A DNA stretch of 64,000 bases from Amphibalanus amphitrite (GCF_019059575.1 NW_024883434.1:19715-83714); one strand, 5' to 3'; shown: positions 13,453 through 24,675, numbered from the stretch's first letter. A program made the numbers and translations. The notes: generated from the letters alone by a model not told the origin.

Positions 13453-13462
13453 GGCGAGGGGG
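13453..13462 (+). promoter_or_regulatory. Polypurine tract of the LTR element
   Basis: GGCGAGGGGG lies three bases before the 3' LTR, the expected place for the plus-strand primer. Confidence 0.6.
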
Positions 13463-13465
13463 TAC

Positions 13466-14460
13466 TGTAGAGATCATCTATGCGATTTGTCATCTATGCG
13501 ATTTGTCATCTATGCGATTTGTCATTTCATGTTGTCATTTTTATTTATATTGTCACCGCCTTATTAATCAATCTGTTACCTGTTGTCAATTGCGCGTCAA
13601 GTTTGTTTGTTATTTGTAAACCGGCCTGCCGCTGGCCTCAACCTTCCTAGTAACCGCTGTGCCATACGCTATAGAACGTGTCGTGCAAAGGTCACGGCGG
13701 CACCCCTGAGGCGGCCGCTGCCCGTACGTTTAGGAGCCCATTGTCGTGACGTCATGACTGTGGACAAAGGTCGCGGTAGGGGCTCTCCCGGCAGCCGGAC
13801 GGTGACTCATACGTTGAGCTTGTCTCTCGCCGCGCCTGCGGGCATATTGGTAGTACTAGGGACGGCCAGCATATGACCGCGGTTTTCGGCGACATTGTCA
13901 ATTCGTTTCTCGACTCTGCTGTTCGCTACAAGACAAATACACATAGAAAACGGCTCGGGCATTTGGAGAAGAGCGGCTACTCTGAGGCGAGGGAAGAACA
14001 CGGAGATTCACACAAACGACCTGACTAGGTTGCACCGGCCACAGTCGACCGAGGTGGGCTTCCGCGCCCTTAAAGACGCCTCTGACTGGCCATTGCGCTG
14101 ACACCCTGGTCGGACCACGGTCATTGATCGGACCCTGCCACTGGTTCGTGCTCAGGCTGCCTTAGCGGGTAGACCTGCTCGACCAGACGCCCCACTGGTG
14201 GGCGAGTGCTCGGTTCCGACTTTCACCGCCGGTCCAACAGCGTTCTGCTGGTTCCCGCCGATCCGGTTACGACACCGCAAGTGCCGTACCGACTCGGGCG
14301 TCCCAGGTGGGCGTAACGGTTACCACACCAGTTCGCGACCCCCAGGCTCTGTCAGCCGTCGTACGGCTCTCGGACGGACACTCTAATAGATCAGCCACAA
14401 ATCAATAGGTTGTCACAGACCGTCCGTCCAGCCAAGCGCTACCCACAGCGCAGTACGACA
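13466..14460 (+). repeat. 3' LTR (uninterrupted)
   Basis: A 995-bp copy matching the two halves of the 5' LTR base for base in the stretches compared by eye. It starts TGTAGAG and ends TACGACA. Short frames inside it are repeated in both LTRs and are not genes. Confidence 0.93.
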
Positions 14461-14905
14461 GGCGTCTGGACAGATCGCGAGCTAGAGTCTTCAGATAGCT
14501 GACCGTGACCGAGTAACTTCATCTTAGGGGGCTGTAGGAACGTGTCTCTGCCCACACACTCGGCCACTTCCTCTTCACTTACCGGCAACTCCCAGCAAAA
14601 TCCTTGACAATGTCTGCTGCAGATCTGTGTTCCGTTGTGGTCCAGACACCGTGACCTGATGAGCTCTCCTCCCGGTCGCTCCGTCACATCCGCCAGCAAC
14701 GGGAGGGGATGGTGATCTGACGGTGTATTGCCACTCGTCGGTGGTTGACACATGTCTCCGTCGGTTACCTTTGCTTGCGTACCTTCGCTGAGATAGATCT
14801 TAGTCGGTGGACAGGCTACGCATGGATGGTTAACCGTCGCACTTTGGTGGCGGGGGCATTGGATAAATATCCCTTTGTTTTTGCGACTGCAAGTAACTCT
14901 TGTCA
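14461..14905 (-). pseudogene. Seven-transmembrane receptor, extracellular N-terminal part (gene split by LTR element)
   Basis: An open minus-strand stretch of about 147 codons rich in cysteine (about 11, including a CVACPP and a CSRHCQGFCW cluster), with an NGT glycosylation site. It ends in a Ser-rich linker at the insertion. Removing the LTR element and one GGCG copy joins it in frame (ACG-CCT) to the Ser/Pro linker and seven helices at 7789-6739, giving an exon of roughly 490-500 codons. It therefore looks like the ectodomain of that receptor. The frame hits a stop about 15 bp further upstream, so the exon probably starts at an acceptor such as TTACTTGCAG (ending at about 14894), with a signal-peptide exon beyond. 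The Cys pattern was not matched to a known domain. Confidence 0.6.
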
Positions 14906-14961
14906 AAGGCGGAGGATAGCTTTACGTTTTCCGTCACGTTTAAAATAAGAGAGAACTGAAA

Positions 14962-15047
14962 ATGTCGTTGGTATCCACTGCTTATTATGAGAGAGACATT
15001 CGTGCCGCGTGCCAAAAGTCGAGAAGGCGCATTCGAACTGCCTATAG
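14962..15047 (+). CDS. Candidate first coding exon of a plus-strand gene
   Basis: An ATG in the context GAAAATGTCG opens 28 codons containing YYERDIRAA and a KSRRRIR basic patch, ending at a good donor (TATAG/GTAAGT) in phase 2. It lies about 60 bp from the start of the receptor ectodomain segment and points the other way. No matching second exon was found; a 2.25-kb MITE pair lies downstream. Family not recognised. Confidence 0.35.
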
Positions 15048-15847
15048 GTAAGTGTGAGCTTCTACTCTCGACTTGCGTAGTGGCGCCCCGTGCATTTCAA
15101 GCATTTCCAACATTGATATGCGTACAATAGCCACATGCGTCTATATTTCACCGCCATTTACCAAATCATTGCAATGCAATAAGCTTGCGCTGGCATCTTT
15201 TTAACGTCAACAGGTTCAATGAGCTAAGAACAGAGCTCAACAATATCGTTTGTTGGAAAATACCCCCAAAACAGAGCAGTACGGGTATAACTTAATGCTG
15301 CAATTCGAGTTTACTTGCTTATGTTCATCAAACTAACAGTCCGAACAGGTAGGATATATGCATGATCACACCCGTTAAAAAGTCGAAGCAGTGCAATATT
15401 TTCGGAACATAATAGCAGTTTGTTATCGGTGCTCAATGCTGCCTTGGGCACAACTTACAGTCGTATATATGCGAGCATACATACATGCAATCTCACATAC
15501 ACCAGAACAGAACGAAACAAACACACAACACGTGAGTAGCGCGCAACACTGCGACTTTTCAATGAAATTTATCGAAATATCATATGTGTGATTACACGAT
15601 GCAAAGAAAAAAAGACAAACTGGCCTTTCTCTAATGCTGAGCTGTTCAGACAAACTGATATCAGCTTGAGTCAAACCGAATAACTATGCACAAGCTGTCA
15701 CGAACTGTTGTTTGAGTTTGCATTTACAAAAGCGCCTTCTTGTTTTATGATGCTCATCTGTCGTCCATCACGACTCTGAAACAGATAAATGGCGTCACTT
15801 TAGTGACCTCGTGAGCCTTTCTTACAAAGCAACCCGATGGTGTGGCG
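15048..15847. other. Non-coding, possible intron
   Basis: AT-rich, no exon or bounded repeat seen. It would be the first intron if the exon ending at 15047 is real. Confidence 0.4.
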
Positions 15848-15851
15848 TCAA

Positions 15852-16788
15852 CCCGGCAGTTGCTGGGGTATTTCGCCACCCACCGTTTGGTGGGGGGGGG
15901 GGCGTTAAACGCCCCCAACCGATAACTCGAGAACCAACAGGCGCAGCGAAACGAACGAGGCGGCAAACGAAAGAACGCGGCGAGACGTTTCAGCTGAGTA
16001 CTTTTAAGTTGAATTTTGAGGTCACAGGTCGGGTCAAGGTCAGGTCAAAGACCTGAAATCGGGTTTTCAGTAGCATTGTACTTCAGGGCTTCACAAAGGG
16101 CGCCTCTCGTCATAAACTCTGTCAAAACGGTGCACAATCCATCATATAAGGCCTACAAGAGTGTCAGCTCCATGTAGGGGTCAGTCAAGCAAAGGTCAGG
16201 GTCAAGGTCAGGTCAACCGGGCAGGCACATATCCCCGAAAATCAAAACTGATATTCGCAGCCTGTGACACATGTTTTGTAGGTAATTTGGGGCGTAGAAC
16301 ACGATGGTGACATTTATTTTATCATATGTGTACGTGGTTGGCTCAAAAAGTTCAATTTAAGAAATGCATGTATCATTGTCCTGAAGTAGTCACGAGAAAT
16401 TGCCAAGATTCAGTTCAAGATTTTGGAAAATGCGGAACGATAATCAATAATCGAAGATAGCCATTTGATTGTTCATGGTAGGTATTGGCAGTCTAATGGC
16501 GTATACGGCATGTCTGTATGTCTATTCTGTGATTTTATATGATTTTTTGAACATATGCCCGTTATGCCGTTTTTGATCGAAAACTCAGAAATCATGACGT
16601 CACTAAAACCTCGATATCTCAAAACTTTGTGTTTGAATATTTTGAAACTTTGTCACAATAAACTTCACTCAATTCCCTACAGGTATAACCCAAAATTTGG
16701 CGCGCCTGTGGCGCGCCGTTTTTATGCTATGGCCCGGCGAAAAAAAGTGGGGGCGTTTAACGCCCCCCCCCCCCCAGCAACTCGTGGG
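15852..16788 (+). mobile_element. piggyBac-like MITE with G/C hairpins, copy 1 of an inverted pair
   Basis: A 937-bp element. Left end CCCGGCAGTTGCTGGGG is preceded by TCAA (a decayed TTAA, 15848-15851); right end, inverted, CCCACGAGTTGCTGGGG is followed by TTAA (16789-16792). CCC-starting ends next to TTAA are the piggyBac signature. Each end carries a G-run, a GTTAAAC-type core and a C-run forming a hairpin. The interior has several GGTCA pentamers (16020-16050, 16195-16220) and a TGACGTCA (16604). No transposase frame. Confidence 0.85.
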
Positions 16789-16792
16789 TTAA

Positions 16793-17177
16793 TATTACCT
16801 GACCTAAATAATGCTCAAAGTACATACCTGCTACAGCAATGATGTTTGATGCATTTTCAAACGCCGATAACCGAATGCCGCTACACGCGGACCGGGAGCT
16901 GCATTACTCCGCCCCCTCCCTCCGCACCTCGATGTGGGGGATGCTCGATTGTAAGCATCACCACTCTAGAAGAGCAACACGGCAGAGCGGACTGTCCCTC
17001 CCCGTCCGCTTTGCCGTGACTGATAGACTGATAGGTAGGCTGCGCCGCGCAGCGCGCAGGTACGGCGGAACAGTATAGATGCAGGCGCTACATACCCCGC
17101 CATCTGTCGGCGAAGTTTTCAACTAGCGCGGGCCAAGAAGCCGTGTAGTGCGAGCGAGGTAGAGAGCAAGCCCCTGC
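16793..17177. other. Spacer between two inverted MITEs
   Basis: 385 bp of moderately GC-rich unique DNA. No exon identified. It would be the loop if the flanking MITEs paired. Confidence 0.6.
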
Positions 17178-17181
17178 TTAA

Positions 17182-18101
17182 CCCGCGAGTTGCTGGGGGG
17201 GGGCGTTAAACGCCCCCACTTTTTTCGCCGGGCCATAGCATGAAAACGGCGCGCTGCAGGCGCGCCAAATTTTGGGTACCTGTAGGGAATTGATTGAAGT
17301 TTATTGTGACAAAGTTTCAAAAAAATTGGTCAGAACATTTTTGAGATATCGAGGTTTTAGTGACGTCATGATTTCTGAGTTTTCGACCAAAAACGGCATA
17401 TGTTCAAAAAATCATATAAAATCACAGAATAGACATATAGACATGCCGTAAACGCCATTAGACTGCCAATACCATGGAGAATCAAATGGCTATCTTCGAT
17501 TATTGATTATCGTTCCGCATTTTCCAAAATCTTGAACTGAATCTTGGCAATTTCTCGTGACTACTTCACGACCATGATACATGAATTTCTTAAATTGAAC
17601 TTTTTTAGCCAAACACGTACACATATGATAAAATGAATGTCACCATCGTGTTCTACGCCCCAAATTACCCATAAAACATGTGTCACAGGCTGCGAATATC
17701 AGTTTTTATTTTCGGGGATATGTGCCTGCCCGGTTGACCTGACCTTGACCCTGACCTATGCTTGACTGACCCCTGCATGGAGCTGACACTCTTGTAGGCC
17801 TTATATGATGGATTGTGCACCGTTTTGACAGAGTTTATGACGAGAGGCGCCCATTGCGAAGTCCTGAAGTCCATGCTACTGAAAGCCCGATTTCAGGTGT
17901 TTGACCTGACCTTGACCTGACCTGTGACCTCAAAATTCAACTTTAAAGTACTCATCTGAAGCGTCTCGTCGCGTTCTTTCGTTTGCCGCCTCGTGCGTTT
18001 CGCTGCGCCTATTGGTTCTCGAGTTATCGGCTGGGGGCGTTTAACGCCCCCCCCCCCCCCCAGCAAACGGTGGGTGGCGAAATACCCCAGCAACTGCCGG
18101 G
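17182..18101 (-). mobile_element. piggyBac-like MITE with G/C hairpins, copy 2, inverted
   Basis: A 920-bp inverted copy of 15852-16788 with TTAA at both sides (17178-17181 and 18102-18105). Left end CCCGCGAGTTGCTGGGG. Many blocks match copy 1 with few changes, including the GGTCA pentamers, the TGACGTCA (17361) and the terminal hairpins. Confidence 0.87.
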
Positions 18102-18105
18102 TTAA

Positions 18106-19385
18106 AAAATGAATGAATAAGAAAGCATGGGAAAATAATGAGCTATTTTATCGCTCTATTAATTACAACGTGTATTTTCAGACATTTGCTTCGAAGTGGA
18201 ATAAAATAAAGAGTGTTGGATAATGCCGAATAAAAAGTGTCTGGTTGCTACGCAGTATGTACGAGCGTACATAGCCCTGGAGCCACATTGGAGCGTGTTT
18301 ACCTGTTAACGCCCCACTCCCCTCCCCCTCCCATCCCCGCATCGATATGTTACTATCGAGGCGCCGCTCTTGCGTGGGCCACGGGCGGAGTTATACTAAA
18401 TAATAAACTGTGCAACATAACCCATTCCGGGCCCGCCATCGCCTTTAATTGCACCAAGTAGTTCGCAATATTTGAACCTTTCATTGAGCCGTTGGTTCCT
18501 TTTGTAATTTCCCTCTTGGCTACGGCTATTGTTGGCATCGCTTTGGAACCCCGAACCACATAAATTGAGCTTCGATGATCTCTGGTGACGTCTTTTCATG
18601 AGCTTTGCGAAAAAAATAGCAGCGTAGGTACTTAGGGCATAATTTGTTGAGAACACGCCGGCGTCATTTGCCGTTTCTCGCTACGTCGCACCGCATTTTG
18701 TGCCGATTTTTTTTTTTGCTTTTTTATTCTGCGGAGGTATGCATCTCTCCGTTCTAAACCGTCTCTGTGGGTAGGTCTGTAACTACTGCATCGAGGCGAC
18801 CTTTGATAATGAAGGTTGTAGCCGATTTTATTGTTGTATTTTCAGCTTTAGAGCAGGCGCATGTAGTAACGTTCATGTATGAATTAAAAGTATACCCTAG
18901 TGTTCATGATTCCATCAGCCGTTTTTATGTAGTAACTGTAACACATTCCCCACCATGAACTAATACACTCAATGTTTTATGTAATGTTACGTGAATTTTG
19001 TGTCGCTCACTTTATCTACTGGCTTTGGCCGGACCATCGCAGGTGACACTCTCTCTCGAGAAGGAGTTTCTGCATAAATTTAAAAACGTTGTGGCTCGTT
19101 TATTTGTCGGTGTGCGGCGCCATCGTCATATTACGCCCGCTTTGAAGTAGTTCCAGTGGTCCCAGCGCCGCATCGGTAAGCCGGTGATGAAGCGCGAGTG
19201 GTTTGAAACGCCGTTTACGACTTTTACGCTCCAAGTGCCATGTGACTGACGTGGTTATTGTTGAAGCGGTGTCTGTCAACTGAAGTGCTGGTAACAGCTC
19301 CTGGCGACATTCGCACTTTCGGAGCTGGTTCTTGTGGTCTATGAACAAATCGTATTGTTGCTGGCTGCTGCAATAGTCTGTTGTA
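18106..19385. other. Intergenic, nothing recognised
   Basis: Mostly AT-rich, with a C-rich patch near 18310-18340 and a T-run near 18708. No supported exon. Confidence 0.45.
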
Positions 19386-19387
19386 TA

Positions 19388-20182
19388 CAGGGTGGGCCAG
19401 AATAAGTGTAACACTTTCTAACGTCGTTTTCTCAAGACTGGTAAAAGATATGAAAATCAAATTTTGACAGCTAGTAGAAAAACGTTTGCCAAATCATATA
19501 GTAATATTTACCTCGAAAAAAAAATCCTAGCAAAATAAGATTATCGTCATCAATAAAAAACAACATTTGCGTGTTTTCTTTTATTTGCGCATGTGCTCAA
19601 AGAGGGCACCTTTGCCTGCAAACACATGTGCACGCGTTCGAGGAAACTGGCTCCCACCCTCTCCGTGGTGTCCCTCCGGTATGGGAAGAACCGAAGGTTC
19701 TTGCGGAGGACTTTTCGGAGACTGGTCCGTGCCATCCCCAGCTCCTGGCAGCGATACCGGGTAGAGGTCCTCGGTGACTCACTAACGGATTGACGGACCT
19801 GCTCAATCCTATCCCCATCTCCTGTCACCTCAGTTGTACGACCGGATCTACCCTTCGCCTGCCTTAGGACACTCCATTCCTTCTCAAAATGACTTACAAA
19901 TCGATGGATCTCCGTGTTCGAAGGTACCTGTGATGAGTGACAGCCCAACTCCTGCCGGAAACGACGTTTAACAGCTACGCACGATTTTGTTTCATACCAT
20001 AAATGGATGGTTTTTACTTTTTCTTCTGGTAAGAAAACCATTGCTGATAGAGAGGTAATTATTTCTCCTACTCATTTGGCAGACTGTTGGCTTTCGTATT
20101 TTTACAAAATATGTCTAGAGTTGAAATATTAAATGCACATAATGTGCGTTAGAAACTGTTACACTTATTCTGGCCCACCCTG
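19388..20182 (-). mobile_element. mariner-like element, 795 bp, helix-turn-helix part retained
   Basis: The termini CAGGGTGGGCCAGAATAAG and its inverse match over about 36 bp with one difference and are flanked by TA (19386-19387 and 20183-20184), the Tc1/mariner target. The interior keeps only the N-terminal part of a transposase on the minus strand, so the copy is non-autonomous. Confidence 0.88.
19550..20041 (-). pseudogene. mariner-like transposase N-terminal fragment
   Basis: A frame of 163 codons (a TTG or later ATG would start it) reads like the helix-turn-helix DNA-binding domain of insect mariner-like transposases: an EKVKTIHLWYE first helix, an Arg/Lys-rich second unit, then a linker with GRSGR and an RTSLRKVLRKNL motif. 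It ends before any DDD/DDE catalytic residue. It could bind the element ends but could not catalyse transposition. Confidence 0.75.
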
Positions 20183-20186
20183 TACT

Positions 20187-20757
20187 TCGTCGTGTGCTAA
20201 AGCGTCTCATGTAGTATCATCGTGTCAACTTCTTTTCTAGTATTTTATGCTCATCAAAATGGCCACTAGAAATCCCATCATTTGCCTCTACAGTTTGACG
20301 TCTCAGTCGCTCGTTCTCCTAATCATTCCGCCATTTCAAACACAGATCAGTTGCAGGCTTTATACAAAAATACAGCGTGGTAAGGAAAGGAAAGTAATAA
20401 ATAGGTGACAGGAAGCCAAGGGAGCAAAGCTCTTTAGGCAGGCCACACTTGCAAACATTGCATTAGTGCTTCTTTGCTACTTGCAAAGAGACTTTAAACG
20501 AAAGGAGGAACAAAGCCAAACGCAGGCTATGCAGAGGCAGTACAAGTATTGAGGCAGTTACCAGCGGTCTGAACTTAACCACATAACTTCCAAGAAGACA
20601 CGAAATCACTAGCACACAGCTGACATGTCTACAGTTAACACATAAGATCACCGGTTCCGTTCGAGGCACGGAGCCATAAAACAAAACAAAAAAGCTCCTA
20701 AACAAAGGGAGCGCACCCGTGGATAATGGCTTATTTTCGCAACGAGAACTGAGAACT
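20187..20757 (-). other. 3' UTR and downstream flank of the large disordered-protein gene
   Basis: Minus-strand sequence after the TAG at 20758-20760. A clear AATAAA within 400 bp was not identified, so the 3' end is not placed. No other feature seen. Confidence 0.4.
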
Positions 20758-23720
20758 CTACGTCGGCTCATCTTCAGAGAATCCCGATTCGGTCGAGAGA
20801 CTGTTCTTGGAGGAGATCCCGCTATCAGTCATCGACCTTCCCTCCACCTCAGTGGACTCGCCCTCGCCATGTGACTTCCCCTCGACGGCGCAAGTGGACT
20901 CGTCCGGCGAAGAATTATCGTTAAACTCGCACTGAAGTCGACGGAAGAGCCGTGACGGCGCCGCTGTCGGTCGGTTCGGTCGCTCCAAACGTCCCTCTTG
21001 CACGCCCTGAAGCTCACTCAGGACTGTGTCCTTACACACGATGCGCGGAACTCGACCTCCTTCGATGGCCGTCAGACGATTCCGCTGTGAGTTCTTCAGC
21101 TCCGCCAGAACAGAGTCCATTCCTGAGGGGGGCTGAGCGCGAGGTGATGAGGCCCCCGACGAGGCTCTGCCCCTTTCCGCTAGACGCGGTGATGTGCTCG
21201 TTGCACCGCTCGCATTCTTGTCCCTTCTCTGGGTAGCAGGGCTGGCGCGACTGGATGAGGATGGGCTGGACACCTTAGGTGTCGCTGATGGCTGCGCTGG
21301 AGGCGGTGGAGGCGGAGGCGGAGGTGGAGGAGGTGGTGGTGGCGGTGGCGGTGACGTTTGAGGAGGTGAGGGAGGCTGAGAAGTCGGCGGAACCGAGGGC
21401 GACGACGTTGACGGTAGCGGAGACACTGACGCACGCTGACCTCGTCCAGCAGTGCGGCGACGAGGTGGCGGCACGGGACTAGCCTCCGCCACAGGGCCAC
21501 TGCCGGCAACACGACTTTCATCTTCACAACTGGTGGTTACGTTCCCAAGCAGTGCAGCACAACTGACAGGTCGCATAGTGCGTTCTGGGGTAGACTCCAC
21601 GGACGGCTCAGGATCCGAGCCTACCGTCTCTTGGAAGAACCGCAGTGCGGACTTGAAGGTGACGTGACCCCGTCTGGGAGGCTCTGGCTTCGGTTTGCCC
21701 TCGACTGGGTCAGGCACTTCGGGTCTCCCCTTGGCGAGGTTCGGTAGATGGATTGTGTTCCGTTTTAGTGTCTGCAAGTTGTCCACAACCGGCTCTTTCG
21801 GAGACGTCTTTCGAAGCGCCACTGTTAGCTTCCCTTCAATGACAGGACCCTCGACCTTTTTGGAGATTGAACTAGTGGAACTTTTGGGGTTGAGCTGTGT
21901 GGTTGTGCCATTCTTCATAGTGGCACCAACGACCTTTGGCTTGCTCTGTTCAGTGACAACTGGCAAGCTCTGGCGTGATTGGTACTTCGCTACTTTAGCG
22001 GCTACACTTTTATGTCCTGTACCGTCTTTGTCTTGCTTCACTTTCTTTTTCCGCATTTTCACTTCGACTTTGGTGCCATTTTCAAGTTCGATCTGTTTGG
22101 TAACGGCTCCACTCGACCGAGCTGTCTTTTCCTCACGCTCAGCGCCCTTCAGAGCTTTATCACCGTCCTTCCCAACGCAAGACATCTTCCCCTGCTCTGA
22201 TTCCCCAACCTCATCCTTCTTAGACGTCGCAGATTTTGACACCTTTACATCACTCGAACTGGAATCTTCATTGGCTGCGGTATCACCATTCTTCCCTTGG
22301 GCACAGGTGCTCCCTTGGCCACTCGTACTGTCACTTTCCCCTGTTGCCACTCCTATATCACTGCCACCTCCTGGCGGGGGATCGGACGCCGATGGTGGCA
22401 GGACCGTAAGCTGCCCTTCCACTAGCCACCGGTTCCGCTTCTCGAGGTTCGCCAGCCAAGCGTCAAACAGTCTTTCGCGGTTGGCTCCGAAGAGATGCTC
22501 TCCGTCGTTTGCTCCAGCCTCTTTCGCCAGCTCAGGCCAGATGCTCTCTGTGGGATCACAGGATTCATCCACAGCCTTCTTTTCTGCGGGAGCTGGCCCT
22601 GCGGAGGTGGATTTTTCGGAAACAGTTTCTTTCGGAATAATCTGAGGTGATTTGGAACTTCGTCTCCCGTGTCGCTTGCCTCTGGGAGACAGATCTTTTT
22701 TCGAGGTTTCTTGTTCGGTCTCCGGTTCTTCTGATTCTGATTCGGAGTCCACTTTCTCCGTTCTAGGACTTGATTTCGTGAGGATCGAGGGCTGAACATG
22801 TTTGTTTGATGCTTTGTCTGAGGATTTCTGTGCAACTTTTCCTGACTTGGAACTGGATTTCTTAGATGCCGCGTCAGACCGACTTGGAGATGCGTCTGCA
22901 CGAGATCTCGTTATAGTTTTGGAATCAAGTCTGACCGGCGACTCCAAACGCGGACTTGCTGACGACCTGGTCAGCGATCTTTCTGTGGACTTTAATGATC
23001 CCGAACTTTCTTCCCGCTTTGAAAACGACTTTACACTGGACACTGCAGGTGATCTGCTGAGCGACCTCTCCACCGATCTGGCGGGAGATCTGGCATCAAC
23101 TCTGGAGGGAGATTTCTTGGATGAGTCTCGAACGTCGCGAGCGGTGAGGCGACCAGGACTGGCCGCGCGCGGCTGCGGCCGCCGTTCGACCACAGTATCA
23201 TCACTGGAATCCGATCCTCGTTTGAGCGCAGGCGTCAGACGTGACCCGTCTTTCTCCTCCCGCGCGTGATGACCGCTGGAGACTCTGGATTGTTCGGTGA
23301 CCGAAGCCTGGCCAGGCTCCGAGTCACAGTCCCCATCAAGGGACAGCTCACAATCCGACGCCTCAGAGGTGGCCTTGGAGCTTCCGCCACTGGCAAAGCC
23401 GCTGCTTCCGCTCGCGAAGCCACTGCTGCAGCTGGCTCCACTGAACACGCTACTCAGACTCGGCGTGCGTCCACTAGGGGTGCTGAGATCGCTGAGAAGA
23501 CGCGACAGGCGGCACGAGGCGGGCCGGCCGGCGCGTGTCGGCGTGACGCTGGTTGCGGCGGTGACGCTCTTGGTGGCAGAAGTGGGATGTTTTGAAGTAG
23601 ATGTGGGATTCTCGGCGACGATGCTAGAGCTGGATTCAGACGGCAGTAGCAGTAGAGAGGCGCGCGTCGTGCGTCGGCAGACTGGTGATGTAACCGACGG
23701 CAGCCCCAGGCGAGCAAGCT
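20758..23720 (-). CDS. Large disordered proline/serine-rich protein, terminal exon
   Basis: Terminal exon of a six-exon minus-strand model, encoding about 987 residues. The acceptor CTTTCCATAG is followed by two bases that complete the codon left open by the exon at 24676-24801. Almost all of it looks unstructured. In order it has a Ser/Thr-rich head, SP/RS-like repeats, acidic and Lys-rich stretches, a short possibly folded patch with several Trp (IWPELAKEAG to NRWLVEGQL), a VTFKSALRFFQE patch, then an uninterrupted run of about 19 prolines after Pro-rich SPP repeats. The tail has two similar short segments (DSVLAELKNSQRNRL and DTVLSELQGVQEGRL) and ends with DSGISS near EDEPT. Poly-Pro of this length usually binds profilin, EVH1 or SH3 partners, which suggests a cytoskeletal or scaffold role, but that is inference. 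The family is not recognised. The opposite strand is also open over 316 codons; that frame is a shadow. Confidence 0.85.
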
Positions 23721-23763
23721 CTATGGAAAGAGGCAAAAAGGTAGCATACATACAGCGGCAGCG

Positions 23764-23764
<1 letters not shown>

Positions 23765-23839
<75 letters not shown>
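23765..23839. repeat. (GA)n microsatellite beside a splice acceptor
   Basis: About 75 bp of GA. On the transcribed (minus) strand it is a CT tract ending about 45 bases before the acceptor of the terminal exon, so it extends the polypyrimidine region. Confidence 0.93.
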
Positions 23840-23844
<5 letters not shown>

Positions 23845-24675
23845 GCATGCCTGAGAAATAACAGTTTGACTTACGGAATGATATCTAAACAGCGAACTTA
23901 GCTAAACCAAAAGAAATAGGCACTGCGCAAAGGTTAATTGAAAGTTATTAAAAGCGGCAGCGAACAGCCAGAGCCATTATCATATTTAAAATGGCTAACG
24001 TTAAGTGCACACCATTACGTGCAGACAGTGAAATAGTACAAATAAAAAATAGACAAATCTTGAACCGGGTGATGACGACGAAATATAGGCATCCACCATA
24101 ATACCACAATAGCGCATAACAACCCGGTAGAGAAAATAAGGGATTGTAATACGCTCTTTGCGTAAATCGTTGATTTTACCCCCAGCAACAGAAAGTGCTA
24201 CCACTATGCGTGACTCAGTCAGTTGAAGGGATGTGCCTAAACTGACAGCATTCAGCCAACAGAACAGTAAAGAGGTAGACATCCTTTTATAGTCTAGCCA
24301 AAATCTATGCCTGGTCTAACCACGTCAGTCCGGCGCAGACGGCACCTATCGATTTTTTTTTTTTACTCTACGCCACTTGCTGGAAGATTTCTCCCCACAA
24401 TTAACCTAACCGACTAATTCTACCCTGTCAACCAAATTGATTCTAACACTTACCAGTTTTTATTCCACGCCATCTATTCGACAGAGTCTATTCCACTTAC
24501 CGGAACTATTCCTCACAACTTACCACGCTTGCTCAGCGTCCTCTCTCGGGTTGGTTTTATATACGCAGCATATCAGGCTGATTTTACTCTATGGTCCCTA
24601 GCTACCAGAATATTCTACGTAGCCTATCCAACTAATTCTACGTCACATTATACTGCTGTTATACCGTATACCTAC
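23840..24675. other. Intron of the large disordered-protein gene
   Basis: Lies between the exon at 24676-24801 and the terminal exon. AT-rich, no bounded repeat seen. Confidence 0.6.

Larger units (their letters stand above)
12010..13470 (+). pseudogene. LTR retrotransposon pol remnant: protease, RT start, integrase tail
   Basis: An open frame of 486 codons but internally deleted. Its start holds a retropepsin with the D-T-G active site (FLVDTGAQVS, about residues 55-64) and a later ILGTDFL flap-side motif. The N-terminal linker into reverse transcriptase follows, up to the GTIRPSSS position (about residue 240). There the sequence turns into about 35 codons of Ser/Asn encoded by AGC/AAC repeats, then resumes at an LPGEFF motif of the integrase C-terminal region and its SIDR tail. 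The reverse transcriptase palm, RNase H and integrase catalytic core are all absent. The stop falls in the first bases of the 3' LTR. The product could at most be a protease fusion. Confidence 0.88.
7794..14460 (+). mobile_element. CsRn1-like Gypsy LTR retrotransposon, internally deleted
   Basis: A 6,667-bp insertion flanked by a 4-bp target duplication, GGCG (7790-7793 and 14461-14464). It has two 995-bp LTRs starting TGTAGAG and ending TACGACA (TG...CA), a tRNA-Trp-type primer site, gag, a protease plus pol remnant, and a purine tract. Its features match the CsRn1 clade of Gypsy/Metaviridae: the tRNA-Trp primer and a CHCC-type Gag motif. Most of reverse transcriptase, RNase H and integrase is missing, so the copy is non-autonomous. 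A non-LTR element sits in the 5' LTR. The LTRs look essentially identical by eye, which suggests recent insertion. It lies antisense inside a receptor exon. Confidence 0.93.

Noticed and set aside
21695-22645. 316-codon plus-strand open frame
   Set aside because: It is the antisense shadow of the 2,963-bp coding exon on the minus strand, whose composition, splice site and stop support the minus strand.
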